Origin: Gammaproteobacteria bacterium
Lineage (GTDB): Bacteria; Pseudomonadota; Gammaproteobacteria; Pseudomonadales; Azotimanducaceae
Length of the DNA stretch: 64,000 bases
Direction: 5' to 3'
Assembly: GCA_028824555.1 (NCBI GenBank)
Contig: JAPPDJ010000045.1
Location: forward strand, 1 to 64,000
The notes under the pieces were generated by a model. That model saw nothing but the letters and a program-made list of their open reading frames with translations. It made no database searches and was not told the DNA's origin. Numbering within the stretch: the stretch's first letter is position 1; every line of letters begins with the position of its first letter. The translations under genes were made by a program, and so were the position numbers. Shown one piece after another: positions 41,717 to 50,174 of the stretch.

Positions 41717-42916
41717 ATGTCGCGACGAAAGGGATTCCTCATCGCCGCCGCGGTACTCGCCGGGTTCCTCGCTCTTGCCGCTTTGTTGGTGTCGCTTGCA
41801 CCCGATTCGGAGCGGCGCGATCCACCATCTCGCGTTCCCTTTGTGCAGACGGCGGCGGTGGCAGCGGGGGTTGGGGCCATCCCCGTGCACGGTGCGGGCG
41901 TCGTGCGCCCGGTCGCCGAGGTCGATCTTGCCCCACAGGTCGGCGGGCGCGTCGTCTGGGTGGACCCGACTTTGCAGAGCGGCGGACGAGTCACCGCCGG
42001 TCAAGTCCTGTTCCGCCTGGATACCGCAGACTATGAGCTCGGGGTGCTGCAGGCGGAGGCGGCACTGGAGGCTCGTCGCGTGGAGCTCCTCAAGGCCGAG
42101 GAGGCCGCCGCCATCGCCGCCGACGAGTACGAGCGATTCGCCGCTCGTGCCGGCGCGGACGCGCTGCCGGCTACCCCCTTGGTGCTGCACCGGCCACAAC
42201 TGGAGGCCGCCCGCACTGCGTTGCGGCGAGAGGAAGGTGCGGTTGCCCACGCCAAGCTCGCGCTTGCCCGGACGCAGGTCACGGCACCCTTCGACGGCAT
42301 CGTGCGCGAGGAGTCGGTCGAAACCGGCCAGTTGATGACCGCACATGTGCCGGTTGGACGAATCTTCGCGACCGACGCCGTGGAGGTGGTGGTGCCGCTC
42401 GCGGACGCGGAGGCGAGCCTCATTCCTGGGCTCTGGCAGGACGGCGGCACTGAACGCGCCGAAGCGATCGTGCATGCCGAATACGGCGACGTGCGGGGCA
42501 GTTGGCGCGGGTTTGTGGACCGGGCCTTGGCGTCCCTTGACGAAACCACCCGCACCATCGAAGTCATCGTCAGGGTGCCGAACCCGTTTGCTGTAAGCGA
42601 CGCAACGGAACAGGCACACCCGCCGCTGCTGGTGGGCAAGTTTGCCGAAGTGACCATCGACGGCGCGGCACCCGGGGGGTACTTCCGCCTTCGACGTGCA
42701 GCCCTGCAACCGGGGGACGAGGTTTGGTGTCTGCGTGAGGACGGCACCGTGCGCATCGTGCCGGTGCGGGTCTTGCAGCGGCTGGACGATGAGGTCTTCG
42801 TCACCGGCCCGCTCGATACCGATGAGCCAGTCATCGTCGGCGGCATTCGCTTCGCCACGGACGGAATGGCGGTGCGCACGGCAGACGACGAGAGTCCTGC
42901 GACGCCCGCGCAATGA
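41717..42916 (+). CDS. RND efflux periplasmic adaptor (HlyD/AcrA family)
   Basis: A 399-residue membrane-fusion protein. The N-terminal anchor is at about residues 6-28 (FLIAAAVLAGFLALAALLVSL). The first lipoyl half is PQVGGRVVWVDPTLQSGGRVTAGQVL; an alpha-hairpin (about 105-180) follows, then the second lipoyl half, VTAPFDGIVREESVETGQ. Beta-barrel and proximal domains complete it. It bridges the inner-membrane pump and the outer-membrane channel. It overlaps the RND gene by 4 bp (ATGA), and the matching outer-membrane factor is about 7.3 kb downstream on the minus strand. Confidence 0.93.
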   Translation: MSRRKGFLIAAAVLAGFLALAALLVSLAPDSERRDPPSRVPFVQTAAVAAGVGAIPVHGAGVVRPVAEVDLAPQVGGRVVWVDPTLQSGGRVTAGQVLFRLDTADYELGVLQAEAALEARRVELLKAEEAAAIAADEYERFAARAGADALPATPLVLHRPQLEAARTALRREEGAVAHAKLALARTQVTAPFDGIVREESVETGQLMTAHVPVGRIFATDAVEVVVPLADAEASLIPGLWQDGGTERAEAIVHAEYGDVRGSWRGFVDRALASLDETTRTIEVIVRVPNPFAVSDATEQAHPPLLVGKFAEVTIDGAAPGGYFRLRRAALQPGDEVWCLREDGTVRIVPVRVLQRLDDEVFVTGPLDTDEPVIVGGIRFATDGMAVRTADDESPATPAQ

Positions 42917-45900
42917 ACGGCGCTAGCCACGGGGAACCTGCCGGTCCTATCGCCTATATGGCGAGCAACCGCGTTGCCGCCACGCTGCTCATGCTCGGCA
43001 TCTTGGCCGCGGGGCTGGTTTCGCTCGGTGGCCTTGAGCGCGAGGCCTGGCCGGTCGTGCCCTTCAACACGATTGAAGTCAGCATGGCGTATCCGGGCGC
43101 GACTCCGCACGAGATTGAAGAGTCCATCGTCGCCAAGATCGAGGAGGAGTTGCGTCCGCTTGAGGACGTGAAGGCGGTGAAGTCCGTGGCGGCGCCGGGC
43201 ATGGCTTCGATCCGGGCGGAACTCAAGACCGACACGGACATCGGCCGCGCCTTGGAGGACATCAAGTCTGCCGTCGCCCGCATTCAGTCCTTCCCCGGCG
43301 CGGCTGAGCGTGCCGAGTTCCGCGAGATGAGCAACCGCCAGAGCATGATTCGGCTCATCGTGCATGGCGACATATCCGAGCGCGCGCTCAAGGAGCTTGC
43401 GAGCCAGATCGAGGAGGAGCTGGCAACGTTGCCAACCGTCTCCTATGTCGAGACGACCGGGACAAGGCGCTACGAGATATCCGTCGAAGTGCCGCTCGTG
43501 CGGCTGCGGGCGCTTGGGTTGACGCTGGAAGACTTGGCTGCGGCGGTGCGAGGCGCTTCGCTCGACCTTTCCGCCGGCAGCATCGACACGAGCGAGTCGC
43601 AAGTGCGGGTTCGCACCCTCGGCCAGCGCTACGACCAGCAGGACTTCGAGGACATCGTGCTCGTTGCCGGCACGGACGGAACGGCGATTCGGCTTGGCGA
43701 CGTCGCCACCGTGCACGACGCCTTCGAGGACGTGGACCTGATCCTGCGCCATCAGGGCAATCCCTCCGTTTTCGTCGAGGTGTCCCGCGCCGATGGCGAG
43801 CAGGTGATGGATGTGGCCGAGGCGGTGCACGAGCACATCGCCAACGTGGTGGTGCCATCGCTGCCCGATGGAGTTGGCGTCACCATCTGGAACGACGACT
43901 CGCAGACCTACTCCGAACGGCTGAGTCTGCTGCTCAAGAACGGGCTCTTGGGCCTCGCCCTCGTCATGGTGGCGCTGGCGCTGTTCCTGGAGATCCGCTT
44001 GGCCGTGTGGGTCGTGGTGGGTCTCCTGACGGCCGGCATCGGCGCCCTTGCGGTGATGATGGTGTTCGACATCGCCATCAACACCATATCGCTCTTCGCC
44101 TTCGTCCTCGCCATCGGCATCATCGTCGACGACGCCATCGTCGTCGCGGAGCACATACACCAAGAGCGGATGCGGGGCACGGACAGCGTTGTCGCGGCGA
44201 TTCGCGGCACACGCCGAATTCGGGGGCCGCTCACCTTCGCCGTGCTCACCTCCGTCGCGGCGTTCGTTCCCCTCCTCTACATTCCGGGCGGCATCGGCGA
44301 GGTGTGGACAGCCCTACCGGTCATTCTCATTGGCATGTTGTTGATCTCGCTGGTCGAATCGCTGTTCATCCTGCCCAAGCACCTGGCCCACCTGCCCGGG
44401 CCCGACTTCACGCCAACCGGCGCCGTCGATCGCTTCTTTGCCCGCACCCAAGGCGGGGTGGAAAGGGCGTTGCGGCGGTTCATCGACGGGCCGCTCGATC
44501 GCGCCCTCAGGTTCTCGACCGAGCAGCCAGCCGTGATCTTGGCCTCGGTCATCGGCCTTTTCTTCTTCACCGTCTCCCTGCTCCCGGCCGGAGTCGTCCC
44601 CACCACCTTTGCCGACGTGGTGGAGGGCGATTTCGTCTCGGCCACCATCGAAATGCCGGACGGCACCACCGCCGAGCGCACGCACGAGGTGGCGCTGTCG
44701 CTTGAGGAGATTGGCCAGCGCGTGCTCGATCGGCTCTCGGCGGAACAGGGGCAGGAGTTGGTGACGGGGGTGATGATCAGCGTCGGCCAAGGGCCTCGCG
44801 TGGAAGGAGGAGGGCTCAATCCCGCGCCGAGGCTGAACCCGCAAGCCAACATCGCCACCGTCGAGTTCAAGCTGGTGAGCGCGCAGGAGCGCGACATCTC
44901 GACCATCGCCGTCATGCAGGCATGGCGTGACGAAGTGGGCGTGGTGCCCCACGCGAGGGGCGTTGCCTTCAGCGGCGAGGTGATCGATCTCGGCGCGCCG
45001 GTGGAAGCGGTGCTGTCGCATCCGGACCCGGACCAGCTCGGCGAGATCGCCGATGTCGTCGTCGATGACCTCCGCAGTGTCGCGGGCGTGTTCGACGTGC
45101 GTTCGGATCATGCCCCCGGTGTTCGAGAGCTGCAGCTCTCGCTGCTCCCGGACGCGCGTACGCTCGGCTTCACCGTGGCAGGGCTGGCACGGCAAGTCCG
45201 CTCTGCCTTCTTTGGCGCCGAAGCCTTGCGCCTGCAGCGCGGAGCCGAGGAAGTGCGGGTGTACGTGCGCTTGCCGGAGGACGAGCGCGACGCCATAGCC
45301 GACATTGAGGCACTCATCGTTCAGGCGCCGTCCGGCGAACGGGTGCCGCTCACCCATGTGGCGGCATTGAGCATGGGCACGTCGCCACCCACCATCCGAC
45401 GCAAGGACGGCCAGCGTGTGGTGACGGTGACGGCCGACGTGGACGACAGCGTGATCAGTGGCGGCGAGGCCAATGCAGTGCTCGAGGACAGCATCCTCGC
45501 CGAACTCACGGCCTCCAATCCAGAACTCACCTACTCATTCGGCGGCGAGCAGCAACAGCAGCTCGAGTCCCTCGACTCGCTCTATCGGGGCTTCATGCTC
45601 GCCATGCTGGTGATCTTCGCCTTGCTCGCGATCGCGCTTGCCTCCTACGGGCGTCCATTCATCGTCATGGCGATCGTGCCGTTCGGATTGATCGGCGTGA
45701 TCCTGGGGCACCTGGTGCTCGGCGTGGCGGTGAGCGCGGCGTCCTTCCTTGGCTTCTTTGGCCTGAGCGGCGTGGTGGTCAACGACTCCCTCGTGATGAT
45801 CGACTTCATCGACGAGCGCCTGAAGGCTGGCGATTCGCCCCGAGAAGCGATCGTCGAGGGTGCAAAGGGCCGCTTCCGCCCGATTCTGCTCACGTCGCTG

Positions 45901-46086
45901 ACCACCTTCCTGGGCTTCACACCCCTCATCCTGGAACGCGCCATCCAAGCCCAGTTTCTCGTACCCTTCGCGGCCTCCCTGGGTGTCGGCATCCTCGTCA
46001 CCACGGCCCTGCTCATGGTGCTGATCCCGGCCCTGATGTCGATTTACCTCCGCTTGAAGGCGCGAACCGCACCGGCAGTGGCCTGA
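42913..46086 (+). CDS. RND-family efflux pump, inner-membrane transporter
   Basis: A 1057-residue AcrB-type permease with 12 predicted TM helices and two large periplasmic loops. The N terminus is ASNRVAATLLMLGILAAGLVSL. The TM4 proton-relay motif IGIIVDDAIVVAEHIHQERM has the Asp-Asp pair; GLSGVVVNDSLVMIDFI is its pseudo-symmetric TM10 counterpart. Substrates of this family range from drugs to lipids and hopanoids; the surrounding Rieske, P450 and steroid-reductase genes suggest a hydrophobic polycyclic cargo. Stop at 46086 is followed by a 140-bp gap before the P450 gene. Confidence 0.95.
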   Translation: MNGASHGEPAGPIAYMASNRVAATLLMLGILAAGLVSLGGLEREAWPVVPFNTIEVSMAYPGATPHEIEESIVAKIEEELRPLEDVKAVKSVAAPGMASIRAELKTDTDIGRALEDIKSAVARIQSFPGAAERAEFREMSNRQSMIRLIVHGDISERALKELASQIEEELATLPTVSYVETTGTRRYEISVEVPLVRLRALGLTLEDLAAAVRGASLDLSAGSIDTSESQVRVRTLGQRYDQQDFEDIVLVAGTDGTAIRLGDVATVHDAFEDVDLILRHQGNPSVFVEVSRADGEQVMDVAEAVHEHIANVVVPSLPDGVGVTIWNDDSQTYSERLSLLLKNGLLGLALVMVALALFLEIRLAVWVVVGLLTAGIGALAVMMVFDIAINTISLFAFVLAIGIIVDDAIVVAEHIHQERMRGTDSVVAAIRGTRRIRGPLTFAVLTSVAAFVPLLYIPGGIGEVWTALPVILIGMLLISLVESLFILPKHLAHLPGPDFTPTGAVDRFFARTQGGVERALRRFIDGPLDRALRFSTEQPAVILASVIGLFFFTVSLLPAGVVPTTFADVVEGDFVSATIEMPDGTTAERTHEVALSLEEIGQRVLDRLSAEQGQELVTGVMISVGQGPRVEGGGLNPAPRLNPQANIATVEFKLVSAQERDISTIAVMQAWRDEVGVVPHARGVAFSGEVIDLGAPVEAVLSHPDPDQLGEIADVVVDDLRSVAGVFDVRSDHAPGVRELQLSLLPDARTLGFTVAGLARQVRSAFFGAEALRLQRGAEEVRVYVRLPEDERDAIADIEALIVQAPSGERVPLTHVAALSMGTSPPTIRRKDGQRVVTVTADVDDSVISGGEANAVLEDSILAELTASNPELTYSFGGEQQQQLESLDSLYRGFMLAMLVIFALLAIALASYGRPFIVMAIVPFGLIGVILGHLVLGVAVSAASFLGFFGLSGVVVNDSLVMIDFIDERLKAGDSPREAIVEGAKGRFRPILLTSLTTFLGFTPLILERAIQAQFLVPFAASLGVGILVTTALLMVLIPALMSIYLRLKARTAPAVA

Positions 46087-46226
46087 CGGCGATGCGCCTC
46101 GCCTTGGGCGGTTGCGCCTGGATTTATGATACGGTTACGAGGAAGAACAAAGTGGGCCAAATCCGTGACTTCACGGCAATTTGTCACCCATACGACCTCG
46201 GCGTGTTGCGAACGGAAGGATGATCG
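46087..46226 (+). promoter_or_regulatory. Candidate promoter and operator upstream of the P450 gene
   Basis: A locally AT-richer gap between the RND and P450 genes. A possible -10 box TATGAT (46125-46130) has a weak TTGGGC (46104-46109) at a short 15-bp spacing. A perfect palindrome with a 2-bp centre, CCGTGA-CT-TCACGG (46163-46176), sits downstream and could be a repressor site. GGAAGGA (46213-46219) is the Shine-Dalgarno for the GTG at 46227. Confidence 0.4.
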
Positions 46227-48269
46227 GTGGCAACTCAGGCGACATTGGTTGAACGGGGCCAGAAAGCGTCCTCGCTGAGTCTGCCGGAAGAGCTGCTGCT
46301 GGCACTGCTCGACGAAGAGAGAGGCTATTTTCGTCAGGTTCCCGGCTGGAACCTCAACTGTGCAATGGTTGGCGCGGCACTCGGGGAACTGTCGCTGCTC
46401 GGGCGCATCGATACCGATCTCACATCGCTGACGCTGCTCGATGCGACCCCCACGGGTCGCCCGCTGCTCGACCCGATCTTGCGGGAAGTCGCCGCCGGAT
46501 CGGGAACGCACGATGCCCGCTACTGGATCGAGCGGCTTGCGCCACAATCCGATTCGGTGATTTCCGAAGCTCTCGACGAACTGGTTCGGCGACAGTTTCT
46601 CGATGCCCACGACGGCGGTTTCTATACCTTCGCGAGGCGCCAGCGGAGGGGCAAGACCGCGTCCGGCGAAGACCAGGTAGTTGGTGAGTATGTCAATGCA
46701 GAGCTCGCCAAGGTCATCTTCACGGACGAGATTCCGGGGCCCCGAGAGGTCATTCTCACGGGCCTCGTCGATGCCTGTCGCGTGTTCCATTTGATGTATC
46801 AACTCGACGAGGACGTGGAAGAACGGATTCGGTTCGTGAGCCAAATGGACCTGATAGGCCAGGCGATTGCGGCGGCGGTGAGCCAGAGCATCCTAGCGCC
46901 GGCGCTGCGCCGGCCTTCGCTGACCAAGCCCATTCCCACGGTGTCCTTGGGCGATCTGGTGTTCAACAAGGAGCTGCGAGAGGGCAGGCTGCCGGCAGCC
47001 TTCGCCAATCTCGCCGCCAAGCACGGTCCGGTGTTCGAGATTCCCGTTCCGTTCCGGCCAAACATCATTGTCCTTGCAGGGCGCGAGACGAATGAATGGG
47101 CGCATCGCATGGGGCGGGTGTACTTGCGCTCGAAGGAGTATTTCGAGGGCGTTGACAAGGCGTATGGCGTGTCGCGCTCGATGCACTCCATCGACGGCGC
47201 CGATCACTTTCGCTTTCGCAAGTCAATGAACACCGCCTATTCTCGCAAGACCCTTACCAGGCGTCTTGATGAGGTCTACGACCTGGCCCGCGCCCACATG
47301 GCGGGCTGGGAAGTCGGCACCACGATGCCGGTGCAGACGATGTTGCGACCATTTGTGAACGCACAGACATCACCGCTGCTCGCCAACATCGACACCCAGG
47401 ACGAGATTGTCGATGCGCTCGAATACAAGGTGCGCGTGCTCAATGTCGGCATCATCAAGATGCTGCCGAAGTTCATGCTGAAGACCCGGTCGATGCGTCG
47501 TCGGGCAGCGTCCATGCAGAGGATCGTTGACCGCATGGCAATGACACACACCGCCGGGCAGCGGGCCGGGAAGGATGGGGATGTCGTGGATGCCTATCTG
47601 GCGCTGCATGCATCCGATCCCCAGTTCCTGCCCGAATCGGACCTATCGCTGCCGCTAGGGGCGATTCTGATGACTGCCATGTACATGGGCGACCAGATTG
47701 GCTTCGCGCTCTATTGGTTGCTGCAGAATCCCGATCTGTACGAGCGGGTGACGGCCGAAGCGGACGCGTTGTGGGCTAAGGGCGATCCCCGCGAGGAGGA
47801 CTTTACTCGAGAGCGGATCGACGTAGCCCATCGAGTGATGATGGAGTCGCTACGGATGACGCCGATCGTGCCCATGTCGATGCGCACGGTGATGAATACC
47901 TGTGTGGTGGAGGGTTACGAGTTGCCGGTTGGAGCGCAGCTCGTGATCGCGCAGACGGCAGCACACTACTCGGAGGAGTCCTTTCCTGACCCGTGGAAGT
48001 TCGACATTGACCGCTACCTGCCACCGCGCAACGAACAAAGCGGCAGAGGCTACGCGCCCTTTGGACTGGGCACGCACTCGTGCATCGGCAGCCGCTGGGC
48101 AGATATGCAAATGGTGATTAACCTCTTGATGCTCACCCACTACTTCAAGATCGAGCTGGCCCGCCCCTACACGCGGGTGCCGATGGATCCGCTGCCCTCC
48201 CAGTCGCCGAGCAACAAGCTCAAGTTCAAGCTGGTCGAACAGCGTCACGAACTGCCAACGCGCCCATGA
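46227..48269 (+). CDS. GPP34 (GOLPH3-like) domain fused to cytochrome P450
   Basis: A 680-residue two-domain protein. Residues about 18-225 match the GPP34/GOLPH3 fold: LSLPEELLLALLDEERGYF, VGAALGELSLLGRI, PTGRPLLDPILREVA, DARYWIERLA and ISEALDELVRRQFLD. In eukaryotes this domain binds phosphatidylinositol-4-phosphate. Residues about 235-670 are a P450: E540-x-x-R543 in MESLRM and the haem loop FGLGTHSCIG with Cys619. The I helix reads MYMGDQIGFALYW, keeping the acid (Asp489) but with Gln490 where the oxygen-activating Thr normally stands. The GTG start has a good Shine-Dalgarno. No ferredoxin gene is nearby. The last codons and stop lie in a repeat copy. Confidence 0.9.
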   Translation: MATQATLVERGQKASSLSLPEELLLALLDEERGYFRQVPGWNLNCAMVGAALGELSLLGRIDTDLTSLTLLDATPTGRPLLDPILREVAAGSGTHDARYWIERLAPQSDSVISEALDELVRRQFLDAHDGGFYTFARRQRRGKTASGEDQVVGEYVNAELAKVIFTDEIPGPREVILTGLVDACRVFHLMYQLDEDVEERIRFVSQMDLIGQAIAAAVSQSILAPALRRPSLTKPIPTVSLGDLVFNKELREGRLPAAFANLAAKHGPVFEIPVPFRPNIIVLAGRETNEWAHRMGRVYLRSKEYFEGVDKAYGVSRSMHSIDGADHFRFRKSMNTAYSRKTLTRRLDEVYDLARAHMAGWEVGTTMPVQTMLRPFVNAQTSPLLANIDTQDEIVDALEYKVRVLNVGIIKMLPKFMLKTRSMRRRAASMQRIVDRMAMTHTAGQRAGKDGDVVDAYLALHASDPQFLPESDLSLPLGAILMTAMYMGDQIGFALYWLLQNPDLYERVTAEADALWAKGDPREEDFTRERIDVAHRVMMESLRMTPIVPMSMRTVMNTCVVEGYELPVGAQLVIAQTAAHYSEESFPDPWKFDIDRYLPPRNEQSGRGYAPFGLGTHSCIGSRWADMQMVINLLMLTHYFKIELARPYTRVPMDPLPSQSPSNKLKFKLVEQRHELPTRP

Positions 48270-48320
48270 GGGTGCGCCCGTTAGGGCGCGCTAGCGCTTC
48301 GCCGCGCTCCGCCAGCGCAG
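48243..48320. repeat. Palindromic repeat overlapping the P450 3' end
   Basis: CGAACTGCCAACGCGCCC (48249-48266) is identical to part of the two-hairpin unit at about 57.47 kb and encodes the last P450 codons. The unit continues as GCGCCCGTTAGGGCGC and GCTAGCGCTTCGCCGCGC, paralleling 56.03-56.06 kb. Confidence 0.75.
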
Positions 48321-48348
48321 ACGTTGCCCCAAAGACCGGGCTCTACGC

Positions 48349-49389
48349 ATGACGTCTTCAGGTGCCGGGCGAGCTGACACCGTGCGAGTCATCACGGGGG
48401 CAAGCGGGCACATCGGTGGGGTTCTCGCACGCATGCTTGTCGACCGGTTCGGGCCCGGTCAGGTCCGCGCAATCCATCGGGGGCGACGGGGCACGGCGGC
48501 GGACCTCGACATCGGCTGGGTCCATGGCGAGCTGCAGGACGCCGACTCGCTGATCGCCGCCTTCAAGGGTGCAGAGGTGGTCTATCACTTGGCCGCGCTG
48601 ATCTCGCTCCACGGCGACCGGGCGCAGGAGTTCCATCGCACGAATGTCCTTGGCACACGCAACGTCGTGGCTGCGGCGCTTGCTGCCGGCGTGCGGCGGC
48701 TGGTTCACGTTTCCTCGATCCACGCCTACGACCAAGGGCCCGCCGATGAGGTCCTCGACGAGAGCCGGGGGCCGGCGCATGACCCGCACGATCCGTACGG
48801 CCTTTCGAAGGCTGCCGGCGAAGTGGAAGTCCGTCGCGGCATCGAGAAGGGCCTCGATGCCGTGATCGTGAATCCAACCAGTGTCATCGGCCCATACGAC
48901 GCTGGGCCCTCGCATATGGGGCAGCTTTTTCTCGACCTCTACCGGCGGCGGATTCCCGCGCTCGTCGCGGGCGGTTACGACTGGGTGGACGTGCGCGATG
49001 TCGCGTCTGCCACGATGGCTGCCGAGACGCAGGCGAGATGCGGCGAGAACCACCTCGTATCGGGTCACTGGCAAACCATGGGGAAACTGGCCGAACTCGC
49101 CGAGCAGGCGACCGGTGTGGCCTCGCCCCGTCTCCGGTTCCCGGTTTCTCTCGCCCAACTGTGGGCGCCCTGCCAAGTCTTCCTGGATCGACGTCGTGGC
49201 CGACGGCCGCTCTACACGCCGATGGCGGTTCGCGTCATGGCCGCCGGCAACCGACGTATTTCGAACGCCAAGGCACGCCAGACACTGGGCCTAAACCCAC
49301 GCCCGCTTGCGGAAACTGTGAACGACACCTATCGCTGGTTCGACGAGCACGGCATGTTGGACGAGCCCGGGCAGAGAGGCCCGAGGTGA
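48349..49389 (+). CDS. NAD(P)-dependent epimerase/3beta-hydroxysteroid dehydrogenase-like reductase
   Basis: A 346-residue extended SDR. The cofactor motif ITGASGHIGGVLARML begins at about residue 15. HVSSIHAYDQ carries the catalytic Ser and DPYGLSKAAGE the Tyr-x3-Lys. NPTSVIGPYDAGPS follows, as in the 3beta-HSD / sterol-4alpha-carboxylate decarboxylase (NSDHL, SdmB-like) and dihydroflavonol reductase branch. An in-frame GTG at 48382 is an alternative start. It lies 79 bp after the P450 gene and overlaps the steroid-reductase gene by 4 bp (GTGA). Oxidation of a 3-hydroxyl on a steroid-like ring would fit its neighbours. Confidence 0.85.
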   Translation: MTSSGAGRADTVRVITGASGHIGGVLARMLVDRFGPGQVRAIHRGRRGTAADLDIGWVHGELQDADSLIAAFKGAEVVYHLAALISLHGDRAQEFHRTNVLGTRNVVAAALAAGVRRLVHVSSIHAYDQGPADEVLDESRGPAHDPHDPYGLSKAAGEVEVRRGIEKGLDAVIVNPTSVIGPYDAGPSHMGQLFLDLYRRRIPALVAGGYDWVDVRDVASATMAAETQARCGENHLVSGHWQTMGKLAELAEQATGVASPRLRFPVSLAQLWAPCQVFLDRRRGRRPLYTPMAVRVMAAGNRRISNAKARQTLGLNPRPLAETVNDTYRWFDEHGMLDEPGQRGPR

Positions 49390-50147
49390 CCGAGGAAACG
49401 CTGCACGGGATGCTGGTTTGGGGTGTCCTCGTGGCGGCGATCCTGATGTTCGCGTACCTGCTGCGCAGAGTCGCGCCCTACGGGCGTCACTACCAGGGCG
49501 CAGGTTGGGGTCCCCACATTTCCTCGCGGCTCGCCTGGATCGCCATGGAGCTGCCGGCGCCAGTCGTCTTCCTTGCGACCTTCCTCTCCGGCCAGCACGC
49601 CTTCGAGACCGTTCCGCTCCTGTTCCTGACCATGTGGCAAGTGCATTATCTGAACCGGACGTTCATTTATCCGCTTCGCTCCCGGAGCGGCGACAGGAAG
49701 ACGCCCCTCGTGGTGGTCGGCTCCGGCTTCTTCTTCAACGCGATCACCGCGTACACCAACGCCCGCTTCGTCTCGGAGTTCGGCGAGTACGCAATGGCGT
49801 GGCTGGCCGACCCCCGCTTCCTCGTTGGCGTCGCGGTTTTCCTCGCCGGGCTCGCGCTCAACCTCCACGCCGACAACACCCTCATGCACTTGCGCCGCCC
49901 CGGCGAGGCCGGCTATTCGATTCCCCAAGGCGGCGGTTTCCGCTACGTCTCCTGCCCAAACTACCTGGGCGAAATCCTCGAATGGCTAGGCTGGGCGATC
50001 GCCACCTGGTCCTTCGCCGGTCTCGCCTTCCTGCTGCTCACCGTTGCCAATCTGGCGCCAAGGGCGAGGAGCAATCACCGCTGGTACGTCGACACCTTCG
50101 ACGATTACCCGCCCGGGCGCCGGGCCCTGATACCGGGCATCTATTGA
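49386..50147 (+). CDS. 3-oxo-5alpha-steroid 4-dehydrogenase (steroid 5alpha-reductase, SRD5A family)
   Basis: A 253-residue polytopic membrane reductase that strongly resembles animal SRD5A1/2. VHYLNRTFIYPLR, DPRFLVGVAVFLAGLALNLHAD, RRPGEAGYSIPQGGGFRYVSCPNYLGEILEW and HRWYVDTFDDYPPGRRALIPGI all align with the human enzymes by eye, including the NADPH-binding C-terminal region. The family reduces the C4-C5 double bond of 3-keto-steroids or polyprenal. The start is GTG 49386, coupled to the preceding dehydrogenase. Together they could convert a 3beta-hydroxy-5-ene ring to a saturated 3-ketone. Confidence 0.9.
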   Translation: MTEETLHGMLVWGVLVAAILMFAYLLRRVAPYGRHYQGAGWGPHISSRLAWIAMELPAPVVFLATFLSGQHAFETVPLLFLTMWQVHYLNRTFIYPLRSRSGDRKTPLVVVGSGFFFNAITAYTNARFVSEFGEYAMAWLADPRFLVGVAVFLAGLALNLHADNTLMHLRRPGEAGYSIPQGGGFRYVSCPNYLGEILEWLGWAIATWSFAGLAFLLLTVANLAPRARSNHRWYVDTFDDYPPGRRALIPGIY

Positions 50148-50174
50148 CGCTTGTCGAGGCAGGGCGCCCGCCCC

